Shown: positions 17,242 through 24,229 of the stretch, one piece after another | Layout: every line of letters starts with the position of its first letter | Numbering within the stretch: position 1 is the stretch's first letter | Source of the DNA: Chloroflexota bacterium | GTDB taxonomy: Bacteria; Chloroflexota; JAHJIN01 | Length of the DNA stretch: 32,174 bases | Reading direction: 5' to 3' | NCBI GenBank assembly: GCA_018823415.1 | Contig: JAHJIN010000389.1 | Coordinates: forward strand, 1 to 32,174 | Translations under genes and position numbers: made by a program | The notes under the pieces: generated by a model | Told to the model about the DNA's origin: nothing | What the model saw: only the letters and a program-made list of their open reading frames with translations | The model's database searches: none

Positions 17242-18927
17242 TTACTCCAGATACCCCAATCCGCGCAGCCGGTCCTCGATCTCGGCGGCCTCGTCGGCGG
17301 AATAGCCGTCGTCGCGGGATACCGTCTCGGCGACCTGGGCCGTGGTGAGGGATTCGGCCGGCGCCGCCATGCCGGCCACCACGTCGGGCCGAAAGACCTC
17401 GGTGAGCACGCGACCGTCCAGGTCAGTGGGCACCGGCAGCCCCATATCATACAGGATGGTGGGGGTGATGTCAACGATAGCGGCGTTGTCGATGTACTGC
17501 CCGGCCTGGAACGACGGCCCCAGCGCGGCAAAGATGCCGTCGGGCCGGTGAAAGCCGTTGAACAGGTTGAGGCTGCTCTCCACCACCTGGCCCCGGCCCA
17601 AAAGCTGCCGGCCCAGCGTGGCATAGTTGCGCGCCACGAAAATGACGTGGGGGGCGTATTGGGTCTCTGGCCCATGATAGACCTCGTCGCGGAACCAGAC
17701 CTGATCGACTACCGGCTTGCCGTCGCCCGGGTCGCGCAGGGCCAGTAGACCATCACGGATGCGCTCCTGCAACGCCGGCACGTCGGCCGGGTCCACGCAG
17801 CCGGTCGCGGTGCCGACACCGCCCCGTTTCTCATTGATAAAAATACCCTGGGCCGGGATGCTGGCAAAGAACGCCTGGGTTTGCTCCCAGTCGATGACGC
17901 CTTCCAGGTCGTTCTTGAAGGATGACCTCGTTTGGCGGATGCGCTTGCGGATGGCCCGGCGCGCCGGTGTGGGCATGACGGTGCGGACCAGCGCGGTCTC
18001 GTCGAGCTTCCAGGCCAGGTTGAACAGCCGCCAGCGCAGGGCCTTGGCGCTGATGGACGTGAGCAGACCCTCGTCGGCCAGCCAGTCGTTCACGTTGAAC
18101 CAGGCCCGGGTGCCGCCAAAGCCGTGATCGGACACCAGCACGAGGTCGGTGTTGCCGGCCAATCCTTGCGCGATCTGGCCCAGCATCTCGTCCACTTCTT
18201 GATACGCAGCCACGATGCGCTCGCGGGTGCGTTTGCCCCGGTCCGTGCCATAGTCGTCAAAGGCCGGGTCCATCATCTTCCAGAACAGGTGTTGGATGCG
18301 GTCCGTGATGATAAAGACGGCCATGAAAAAGTCCGGGCTATACTCGCTTTGCAGCCAGAAGAAGGCGTCGCGCCGCTTGCGGAACGACTGGACGATGTCG
18401 TCCAGGAACTCGTTGGCGTCGTCCTCGTGCTCCACGTCGTACTTGGGGATGTCCACGTTCACCACGTACTCGCCGATGGCGGCCTGGAGCCGGTCCTTGA
18501 GGTCGGCCGGCTGGGACCACGCGGATTCCTGGCCTGGCGTCATCATCCCCGAAATCATAAAGGCATCCACCGGCTCTGGCGGGTAGGTGATGGGGACGTT
18601 GAGGACGCCGGCGCGCCGGCCGGCCCGATTCGCGTGGTGCCACAGCTTGGGTCCTTGCGCCGAGCGGCTGGTCACCAGGGGCCGGCGCGGGTGCTTGAGC
18701 GGCGACTCGCGAAAGTCATAGATGCCGTGGCGGCCGGGGTTCAGCCCGGTGACACACGTGGTCCACGCCGGGGGCGTGGTGGGGGGATTGGTGGAGGCCA
18801 GCGGCCCCCACGTGCCACCTTCCGTGATAGCCTGGAGGTGGGGCAGTGCGCCCTCGTCCATGAGCGGCTTGAAGAACGCCCAGGTGGCCCCGTCCAGGCC
18901 GATGAGCAGAACTTTGCGATTGGTCAT
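17242..18927 (-). CDS. Type I phosphodiesterase/nucleotide pyrophosphatase-like protein (alkaline phosphatase superfamily)
   Basis: The 561 residues begin KVLLIGLDGATWAFFKPL, with the first metal-binding Asp at position 12. The nucleophile segment is TTPPAWTTCVTGLNPGRHGI, with Thr51 in the position of the catalytic Thr of NPP enzymes. VLVSDHGFGG supplies later metal ligands. There is no signal peptide or membrane helix, so it may be cytoplasmic or exported by another route. The family includes phosphodiesterases and related phosphotransferases; the substrate is not readable. It ends RLRGLGYLE, echoing the tails of the four sulfatase-fold proteins downstream. The start is ATG 18925-18927 behind GGAGA. 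It is probably the first gene of the array with the flippase and sulfatase-fold genes. Confidence 0.87.
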   Translation of the reverse strand: MTNRKVLLIGLDGATWAFFKPLMDEGALPHLQAITEGGTWGPLASTNPPTTPPAWTTCVTGLNPGRHGIYDFRESPLKHPRRPLVTSRSAQGPKLWHHANRAGRRAGVLNVPITYPPEPVDAFMISGMMTPGQESAWSQPADLKDRLQAAIGEYVVNVDIPKYDVEHEDDANEFLDDIVQSFRKRRDAFFWLQSEYSPDFFMAVFIITDRIQHLFWKMMDPAFDDYGTDRGKRTRERIVAAYQEVDEMLGQIAQGLAGNTDLVLVSDHGFGGTRAWFNVNDWLADEGLLTSISAKALRWRLFNLAWKLDETALVRTVMPTPARRAIRKRIRQTRSSFKNDLEGVIDWEQTQAFFASIPAQGIFINEKRGGVGTATGCVDPADVPALQERIRDGLLALRDPGDGKPVVDQVWFRDEVYHGPETQYAPHVIFVARNYATLGRQLLGRGQVVESSLNLFNGFHRPDGIFAALGPSFQAGQYIDNAAIVDITPTILYDMGLPVPTDLDGRVLTEVFRPDVVAGMAAPAESLTTAQVAETVSRDDGYSADEAAEIEDRLRGLGYLE

Positions 18928-18944
18928 GGTGTCTCCGTATTTAT

Positions 18945-19031
18945 GTGCGATAGGTTGTAGGGTGGGCCGTACCCACCGTTTGTGCGGTCACGGCTCCGGT
19001 AGGCGAAAACCGCCCGACGCGCCGAGTCGCA
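18945..19031. repeat. Repeat-like intergenic segment with nested inverted repeats
   Basis: The gap 18928-19039 holds no gene. GGTGGG (18961-18966) and CCCACC (18972-18977) form a hairpin around CCGTA. GTGCGA (18945-18950) and TCGCAC (19026-19031) are an outer inverted pair, with GGTTGT/ACAACC words next to them. The layout looks like a small non-coding interspersed repeat. Any promoter for the phosphodiesterase gene would have to lie in or right after it; I see no convincing -35/-10 pair. Confidence 0.4.
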
Positions 19032-19039
19032 CAACCATT

Positions 19040-19537
19040 CTATGCCAGGACCTTCTCCAATGCCCCGTAAGAGATGACGTCGTTGATGCTTTCGACGAAC
19101 CGGATGTTTTCCAGGGTACTGCTGGCCAACGAGCCGCGAAGGATGATGGGCGTGAGATCCAGGTCCTCGGCGCCGCGATAGGTAGAGAGCACGCAATACT
19201 CGGCGCAAAAGCCGGTGATGATCACGGTGTCTACGTCCAGTTCGCGTAACGCGTCGGCCAGCGGGGTTCTGGTAAAGGAATTCCCATAGACCTTGTGGAT
19301 GTGCAGGTCCGCCGGCAGTATGTGCAATTCCTCGGGCAGTTCAAAGCCCTCTACCCCGGGTACGAGATTCTCCGCTTCGTCCACATGCTGAATGCAGATG
19401 ATCGGCAGATGCTTCTCTCTGAACAGGGTAATGGCCGCGTTGATGTACTCGATAGCGTCGTGGAGAGATTGTGCTGTTGTCGGACTGAATTTGAAAAAAG
19501 CCTTCTGGACGTCGATAACCAACAGTGCCGGCCTCAC
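19040..19537 (-). CDS. Isochorismatase-family cysteine hydrolase
   Basis: The 165 residues have the alpha/beta fold of the isochorismatase/nicotinamidase superfamily. The catalytic triad is visible as Asp9 (LLVIDVQKAFF), Lys82 (HIHKVYGNSF) and Cys115 (GFCAEYCVLSTYRGAEDL). The family hydrolyses amides, vinyl ethers or related bonds; the exact substrate is not predictable. The start is GTG 19535-19537, chosen because AAGGAGGT lies five bases upstream, whereas the nearby ATG would read straight into a TGA. It is a soluble cytoplasmic protein. The gene follows the DinB-like gene by 63 bases on the same strand, so co-transcription is possible. Confidence 0.9.
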   Translation of the reverse strand: MRPALLVIDVQKAFFKFSPTTAQSLHDAIEYINAAITLFREKHLPIICIQHVDEAENLVPGVEGFELPEELHILPADLHIHKVYGNSFTRTPLADALRELDVDTVIITGFCAEYCVLSTYRGAEDLDLTPIILRGSLASSTLENIRFVESINDVISYGALEKVLA

Positions 19538-19600
19538 ATGGACCTCCTTGGTGTGGTGTGCTTGAATCCTGGCGATACACTCGTATGATGCTGCCCCATG

Positions 19601-20107
19601 CTAAAGGCCGTGCGCCTCCCGGATCGCGCGGATGTCGTCTATGTGGCCGGCCACGTGCCGGGCCTGCATCGCCACCACCCAGCCCACGGTGGTCTCGTGC
19701 TCCTCCCCGTCGGGGTCCAGGATGACCACGCGGCGCTCCCCGGCGCCGGGCACCTGCTCCAGCAACTGGACCATGTGCGCGCGGTTGGCCTCAAGCAGCG
19801 CCAGTGACGGCTCGACGGCGCGCCCGGCATAGTGCCAATGCTGTACCCATTCGTCTTGCGGGATGTCCCAGTACCACGGCAAGCTGAACGCGGCATCAGG
19901 GTTGCCCAGGGCTGCCTTGATGCACGTCTTCCAGATGTCGTCGCCGTCGGCGAGGTGGTGGACGATCTGGCGGATGGTCCAGGAATCAGCGCTCAGGGCC
20001 AGGTCCAGGTCAAGCTCCGAGAGGCCGGCGATGGCGGCCCGCAGTTGCGCCGGGCCGGCGGCATAGCTGGCGAGCACGGTGGCCGGGTCAATGGTCTGTT
20101 CTGTCAT
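19601..20107 (-). CDS. DinB/YfiT-like putative metalloenzyme
   Basis: The 168 residues start at ATG 20105-20107 (MTEQTIDPATVLASY), one base after the stop of the preceding gene and behind TGGAG. The four-helix-bundle DinB pattern is clear: SWTIRQIVHHLADGDDIW supplies a first His, and MQARHVAGHIDDIRAIREA supplies the paired His residues near the C-terminus. Members bind a divalent metal and include thiol-dependent transferases and many of unknown function. There is no signal peptide. It is probably translationally coupled to the Cys-rich gene upstream. The specific reaction is unknown. Confidence 0.87.
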   Translation of the reverse strand: MTEQTIDPATVLASYAAGPAQLRAAIAGLSELDLDLALSADSWTIRQIVHHLADGDDIWKTCIKAALGNPDAAFSLPWYWDIPQDEWVQHWHYAGRAVEPSLALLEANRAHMVQLLEQVPGAGERRVVILDPDGEEHETTVGWVVAMQARHVAGHIDDIRAIREAHGL

Positions 20108-20108
20108 T

Positions 20109-20486
20109 CTACAACTCCATTCGAAAGGTTTCTTTATAGGGGACATCGTCCAGCGCATCCCACCGCCCGGCGGCGTTTTTGTGACCCAGCGTGCGATGCG
20201 TGGCGCATGTGCAACGCGCGTCCTTGGGCCGGGGGCATTGCCGCATCGCCTTACGCAGCGCTTGCAGATCCTCCCGGCTCACACGATATCCGGTGTGGTC
20301 GAAGGACTCGTCGCCCAGGGGACCGCGCCGCGATTCCTCATAGACGGCAATGCCGGCGAAATCACACCGGGAACACTTGACTACCTGCAACGCGATCTCG
20401 TCCGAGCGGCTGTCTGGCGCGAGTTCCAGCCGGGTCGTGATCCGCAAAGCTCCCCACGTCGAGCATGCCGGGCACGTGAATGGCAT
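20109..20486 (-). CDS. Cys-rich putative zinc-ribbon protein, unknown function
   Basis: The 125 residues carry CPAC (Cys5, Cys8) and CSRC (Cys38, Cys41), a spacing typical of a structural zinc ribbon. A second group, C84, C92, C94 and a nearby His, lies in QCPRPKDARCTCATH. No catalytic family is recognised. The stop lies one base before the DinB-like start, and the gene follows the NUDIX gene by 21 bases, so it belongs to the same compact minus-strand run. The start is ATG 20484-20486; an upstream Shine-Dalgarno is weak. Confidence 0.7.
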   Translation of the reverse strand: MPFTCPACSTWGALRITTRLELAPDSRSDEIALQVVKCSRCDFAGIAVYEESRRGPLGDESFDHTGYRVSREDLQALRKAMRQCPRPKDARCTCATHRTLGHKNAAGRWDALDDVPYKETFRMEL

Positions 20487-20507
20487 ACAGGCAACCTCAT
20501 CGTGCGC

Positions 20508-21171
20508 TCACAGCGCGTCCAGGAACCGGAGCCAGTGGTCCTGCGGCGGGATGACCACGCTGTGCCTGGCAAGTGTGGCCGGCAGGTCCGTCAACGGTGC
20601 CCAGAACAGGCTGAAATGATGGTTATCGGTATAGACCGTCCACCGGTCCTCCGACTGACCATGAAACCCCAGGTGGAAGAAATGCCGCCGCCGGGCGTCG
20701 GTCAGCGTGTCGTCTGGCACCCAGCCGGTGATGCAATAGGTCACGTACTGCGGGTCCGGCTCCCGGTCGTGCTCCACGTATGTCACCTGCGAGAACCCGC
20801 CGGCCTGCCAGAGCAGCGTCACCTGGATACCCTTGCGCAGGTGCGCCCAGTCAAAACTGGCAACGTCAGGCCGGGCATAGACTGTGGTCGCCGTGGCGAC
20901 CACGGCAAGGCCCTGGCGTTGTGACGCGCTGATCGGCCGGCAGGTGCTCGTCCTCGCTGCCCAGATAGCGGCCAGTGGAGAGGTCAGAAAGCGCCAACCC
21001 AGTCTCTTCTGCCGCCTCACGGAGAGCGGCCTGGGCCGGTGTCTCACCGTCCTCCACCGTCCCGGCCGGGACCTGGACGCCGGCATAGGGATGCTGAAAG
21101 AGCAACAGTTCCGGGCCGGCGGGAGACTGGCGGGTGATAAAGGCCGTGACCTTGTCAATGATGCGAGACAT
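20508..21171 (-). pseudogene. NUDIX hydrolase, split by one frameshift
   Basis: The N-terminal part, from ATG 21169-21171, has a perfect Nudix box at residues 37-59: G37..E43..R51-E52-A-A-E55-E56-T-G58. Such enzymes cleave nucleoside-diphosphate-linked compounds. The frame stays sensible to about DEHLPADQRVTT, then turns into nonsense and ends near 20866. The other frame becomes convincing from about 20925 (LAVVATATTVYARPDVASF onward) to the TGA at 20508, with YVTYCITGWVPDD and a normal C-terminus. The two parts join near 20925-20945, where removing one C from a GCCAGGGCC stretch restores one ORF of about 220 residues. There is no slippery heptamer, so I read it as a mutation or sequencing error rather than programmed frameshifting. 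Confidence 0.8.
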
Positions 21172-21199
21172 GGGATTTTACGGCGCTGGGGTCAGTGCG

Positions 21200-21436
21200 T
21201 CACGCAGCCAGCGCGAGCGCTTGTTCCACAGACTTGGGCAGGCTGATGGGGACGAAACGGTCTGCCGGGTACAAATAGCCCTCGCCCGATTCATCGATCA
21301 CGCGGATGTACTGGTGTTCGGCAGCACAGGCATCAGGAATCACCCGATAGATCTTGCGCGGCTCCAGTGAAGCAGAGTAACCTTTATTCGTTATGCACAC
21401 CACGAATTGCGGTTCTGGGTCATGTTGTTCCATCAT
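21200..21436 (-). CDS. Small conserved hypothetical protein (78 aa, YLYP-type)
   Basis: The protein has the layout FVVCITNKGYSASLEPRKIY, then RVIDESGEGYLYPADRFVPI and a helical end PKSVEQALALA. I recognise this pattern from short proteins in Chloroflexota and cyanobacteria but know no function. It is a single small beta-rich domain with no signal or membrane segment. Two adjacent ATGs (21434-21436 and 21431-21433) follow a GAGTAGG; a GTG at 21448 is also in frame but overlaps the upstream gene. The upstream small gene ends two bases before the first ATG, and small genes of this kind may travel together. The NUDIX gene follows 28 bases later. Confidence 0.7.
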   Translation of the reverse strand: MMEQHDPEPQFVVCITNKGYSASLEPRKIYRVIPDACAAEHQYIRVIDESGEGYLYPADRFVPISLPKSVEQALALAA

Positions 21437-21438
21437 GC

Positions 21439-21674
21439 CTACTCGCACAGAATCTGTTTGATCTTGACGTCCCTTCTGCCGACGCCATGCGCTTCATACC
21501 AGTGCAATTCTGCCTCGCAGACCGTACCATCTGGCAGGCGAATCAAGGCGATGCCCTTTAGCTTTCTCCAGCGACCAGGTCCATAAGCCCGGCGCAGACG
21601 GCCAACTCGCGGATCGCGCTGCCCACGGCGATAGTTTCGATCTGTTCGATCGTGCCAATGATCTCGAAATCCAC
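21439..21674 (-). pseudogene. Small conserved hypothetical protein, split by one frameshift
   Basis: From GTG 21672-21674 the sequence reads VDFEIIGTIEQIETIAVGSA-IRELA, then loses sense and stops at 21558-21560. In the next frame the expected continuation appears: LRRAYGPGRWRKLKGIALIR, then LPDGTVCEAELHWYEAHGVG and RRDVKIKQILCE, stopping at TAG 21439-21441. Together they make a typical 78-residue protein of a family I have seen next to the YLYP-type protein. The total of 236 bases is one short of a multiple of three. Restoring one C in the CC run near 21600 gives IRELARLRRAYG. It begins one base after the aldolase-like gene's stop. Function is unknown. No single long ORF covers it. Confidence 0.72.
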
Positions 21675-21675
21675 G

Positions 21676-22719
21676 CTATGGCACCCACCGACTCAGCGCG
21701 TCCATGTCCTCGCCGCTGCACGAGCGCACCACGTCCATCGCCGCGTCGGCGGTGAGGCCATCGTGGACGATGCTGTGGATGGCCCGGGCCACGGCCAGCG
21801 GGTCGGCCGGGCCGGGGAAGAGCACGTTGCGCCCCACCATGACCCCGCGTACGTTGGGGCCGGCGGCCATGCCGGCGGCAAACTCGCGCAGGACCGGGGC
21901 CGGGTCGCCCCAGGACTCGCCGCCTAGCAGCAGGATGGGCAGCGTGGTGGCCCGGGTCACCTGCTCGAACTCGGAACAATATGTGACCATGACCCACGTG
22001 TCCAACGACGAGTCACCCAGGGCCGCGGCCACACCCAGGGCCTGAATGAGCGCGTCGGGCTCGCGCATCACGCGCAAGCGCCCGTCGTCCCACCGGGACA
22101 CCGGCAGCAGTTCCAAAAAGACGGGCACGTCCAGGTCCAGCAATTCATTGATGGCCGTGGCGCATCGCTCCATCGTCACGGCGGCGGCAGGGTCGTCGTC
22201 GGCGATGCGAATGCGTAGCTTGGCCCCGTCCAGCTTGAGCCGGTCGATGGCCTCGGCGGTAAAGGCCGTCAGGCGATTGTCCAGCTCGAAACTGGTGCCG
22301 GCCAGCCCACCCAGGTTCATACTGCCCAGGAGCACCTTGCCGTCAATAAAGCCCGCGCCGCCGCCCTCGCGAATGAGATAGTTGACGATAAGCAACTCTT
22401 CGATGATGTCCGGCGTACCCATCAGGCCATCGAACGCCGAGCCGGTGAGGATGCGCAGGATGCGACCCAGGTACTCGTAGCGGTCGCCCAGGGCCACCGG
22501 GTCTTCACCCACCCGGGTAATGCGCCCGCCGGGATGGTCGGCAGCCAGGATGGTGAGCTTGCCATCGACGGTCAATTCCTTGCGCGTGAGCCGTTCGGCG
22601 GCCTCGTTGCGCACGACCTGGGGTTCGGACACGCGCACCTCGGTGATGCGGTCGAACAGGCAGCGCGGGAAGAAATCGGCTGTCTCAAAACAATGATCGT
22701 CACTCGAGTCGGGATCCAT
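21676..22719 (-). CDS. Cgl0159-like (beta/alpha)8 protein, class I aldolase superfamily
   Basis: The 347 residues start at ATG 22717-22719 behind GGAGG; the frame is open upstream to 22776 but that part contains the promoter leader. The sequence reads KLTILAADHPGG early, then GTPDIIEELLIVN, and DGAKLRIRI with Lys near 167, a candidate Schiff-base position. VPVFLELLPV, then LPILLLGGESWGDPAPVLRE and GVMVGRNVLFPGP match the late barrel strands and phosphate-binding turns of DeoC/LacD-like aldolases. I assign it to the Cgl0159-type family, which is often linked to inositol or sugar catabolism; no iol genes are present here. The substrate is inferred only. It is transcribed from its own strong promoter and heads a run of small genes. 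Confidence 0.75.
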   Translation of the reverse strand: MDPDSSDDHCFETADFFPRCLFDRITEVRVSEPQVVRNEAAERLTRKELTVDGKLTILAADHPGGRITRVGEDPVALGDRYEYLGRILRILTGSAFDGLMGTPDIIEELLIVNYLIREGGGAGFIDGKVLLGSMNLGGLAGTSFELDNRLTAFTAEAIDRLKLDGAKLRIRIADDDPAAAVTMERCATAINELLDLDVPVFLELLPVSRWDDGRLRVMREPDALIQALGVAAALGDSSLDTWVMVTYCSEFEQVTRATTLPILLLGGESWGDPAPVLREFAAGMAAGPNVRGVMVGRNVLFPGPADPLAVARAIHSIVHDGLTADAAMDVVRSCSGEDMDALSRWVP

Positions 22720-22766
22720 GTCCTTTTTCCTCCGCAGGCTCTGGCAAATGACATACACGCCCGGCA

Positions 22767-22795
22767 AGTATATCATTGGCCGGGTCTTCTGTCAA
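22767..22795 (-). promoter_or_regulatory. Strong sigma70-type promoter of the aldolase-like gene run
   Basis: On the minus strand TTGACA occupies 22795-22790 and TATACT occupies 22772-22767, with an exact 17-base spacer. This is the closest match to consensus in the window. The predicted start near 22760 gives a 40-base leader that ends with GGAGG before the ATG at 22719. Confidence 0.8.
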
Positions 22796-22811
22796 AGGCA
22801 GGTTTGGGGGT

Positions 22812-22840
22812 TTGGAGGGATTGACACGTTCTGGTACAAT
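22812..22840 (+). promoter_or_regulatory. Possible promoter of the rRNA methyltransferase gene
   Basis: TACAAT at 22835-22840 is a good -10. The best spaced -35 is the poor TTGGAG at 22812-22817 (17-base spacer). A perfect TTGACA at 22821-22826 is only 8 bases from the -10 and cannot pair with it. The transcript would start near 22847, giving a short leader before ATG 22866. Confidence 0.4.
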
Positions 22841-22865
22841 AAGAGCAGAACAGCCAGTCGGCTGC

Positions 22866-24140
22866 ATGACCATTGCGGAGATGACGACCTTGGCCCAGAC
22901 TGCCCCATCGATCCTGGAGACTATACCCGAGCCGGGCGACCGGCGCATTGCCCTGCGCGTGACGCCGGCCGCAGAACGGGCGCTGCGCCAGGGACATCCG
23001 TGGCTGTTCGACCGCGCGATTGACCAGCAGAGCCACGAGGGCCGGCCCGGCGATCTGGCCGTGGTCTTTGACCGGCGACGTCGCTTTCTGGCCGTAGGCT
23101 TGTACGACCCCCACTCGGCGATCCGGGTGCGCATCTTGCAGCATGGCAAACCGGCCACCATCGACCGGGACTGGTTCGCGGCCCGGCTCGTCGCGGCAGC
23201 CCAGGTTCGCACGCCCCTGCTCGCCCGTCCCCCGGCCACAGCCACCACCGGCTATCGGCTGGTCCACGGCGAGAACGACGGTCTGCCCGGGCTGGTCATC
23301 GACCGCTACGAGCAGACGATGGTGCTCAAGCTTTACACGTTAGCCTGGGTCCCGCATCTGCGGGACGTGGTGGCGGCCCTGGCGATTGTGGCGCCGGCCG
23401 AACGCCTGGTGCTGCGCCTGGGCCGGGCGTTGCTCGCGCCATCGTCCGGGTTGTACGGCCTGGGCGATGGCCTGGTCTTGTTTGGCCCGGACCTGACCGG
23501 TCCGGTGTTGTTCCTGGAAAACGGTCTGTGCTTTGAAGCCGATCCCGTGCGCGGCCAAAAGACCGGCTTTTTCCTGGATCAGCGCGACAACCGGGCGCGC
23601 GTGGAAACGCTCGCCGCCGGCCGGGCGGTGCTGAATGCCTTTGCGTACACGGGTGGCTTTTCGGCCTATGCCGCGCGAGGCGGCGCGCGGGGCGTGGTCA
23701 GCATCGACACCAGCGCGCCGGCCCTGCAGGCCGCAACACGCAACCTGGCGCACAATCGGCTTGTCACGAGTCACGAGGTCCTGGTCGAGGATGCGTTCGC
23801 GGCGCTGGCCCGGTTGGGGCAAACCGGCCGCCGCTTTGACATGGTGATCATCGATCCGCCGGCGTTCGCGCAAAAAGGCGCACAGGTGGCAGCGGCCCTC
23901 TCGGCCTATGCCCGGTTGACCCGGCTAGGGTTGGGTGTGTTGCAACCGGGCGGTTTGCTGGTCCAATCCTCCTGTTCGAGCCAGGTGGACGCCGAGACGT
24001 TTTTTCAGACGGTCCACACCGCTGCCGGGCAGGTCGGTCGCCCCCTAGGCGAGATCGCGCGCACCGGCCACGCCCTGGATCATCCGATCACCTTTCGCGA
24101 GGGATCCTATCTCAAGTGCCTGTTTGCCGAGGCGCTATAG
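22866..24140 (+). CDS. Class I SAM-dependent rRNA methyltransferase, RlmI-like (PUA + Rossmann)
   Basis: The protein has about 424 residues. An N-terminal PUA domain (about 25-95) reads RRIALRVTPAAERALRQGHP then WLFDRAI. It is followed by the RlmI-type middle segment VHGENDGLPGLVIDRY. The methyltransferase domain has KTGFFLDQRDNR, SAM motif I NAFAYTGGFSAYAARGGA with the acidic VVSIDTSAPA strand, and the DPPAF catalytic motif near residue 330. It ends with the QSSCSSQVDAETFF segment. RlmI methylates C5 of a 23S rRNA cytosine; the precise base is inferred. The start is ATG 22866 or ATG 22881; no clear Shine-Dalgarno separates them. It is divergent from the aldolase-like gene across a 146-base shared region. 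Confidence 0.9.
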   Translation: MTIAEMTTLAQTAPSILETIPEPGDRRIALRVTPAAERALRQGHPWLFDRAIDQQSHEGRPGDLAVVFDRRRRFLAVGLYDPHSAIRVRILQHGKPATIDRDWFAARLVAAAQVRTPLLARPPATATTGYRLVHGENDGLPGLVIDRYEQTMVLKLYTLAWVPHLRDVVAALAIVAPAERLVLRLGRALLAPSSGLYGLGDGLVLFGPDLTGPVLFLENGLCFEADPVRGQKTGFFLDQRDNRARVETLAAGRAVLNAFAYTGGFSAYAARGGARGVVSIDTSAPALQAATRNLAHNRLVTSHEVLVEDAFAALARLGQTGRRFDMVIIDPPAFAQKGAQVAAALSAYARLTRLGLGVLQPGGLLVQSSCSSQVDAETFFQTVHTAAGQVGRPLGEIARTGHALDHPITFREGSYLKCLFAEAL

Positions 24141-24157
24141 TCTCTGACCACAACGCA

Positions 24158-24186
24158 AAGGGGGTGGACGCAGCGTCCACCCCCTT
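24158..24186 (+). terminator. Terminator of the rRNA methyltransferase gene
   Basis: AAGGGGGTGGACG (24158-24170) and CGTCCACCCCCTT (24174-24186) form a perfect 13-bp stem around CAG. The following bases, CTAGTT, are only moderately T-rich. The position 18 bases after the stop suits termination. Confidence 0.75.
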
Positions 24187-24200
24187 CTAGTTCGCGGCAA

Positions 24201-24224
24201 ACCTTCCCCAAACTTTGGGAAGGT
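24201..24224 (-). terminator. Terminator-like hairpin of the C25 protease gene
   Basis: ACCTTCCC (24201-24208) pairs with GGGAAGGT (24217-24224). On the minus strand the hairpin is followed by a short TTTG. It lies 5 bases beyond the protease stop codon and is back to back with the convergent gene's terminator. Confidence 0.6.
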
Positions 24225-24229
24225 CAGGG

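Noticed and set aside
20920-20950. Programmed frameshifting in the NUDIX gene
   Set aside because: No slippery heptamer, no internal Shine-Dalgarno at the right distance and no downstream pseudoknot-like structure are visible.
22821-22840. TTGACA and TACAAT as a promoter pair for the methyltransferase gene
   Set aside because: They are only 8 bases apart, too close for a -35/-10 pair.
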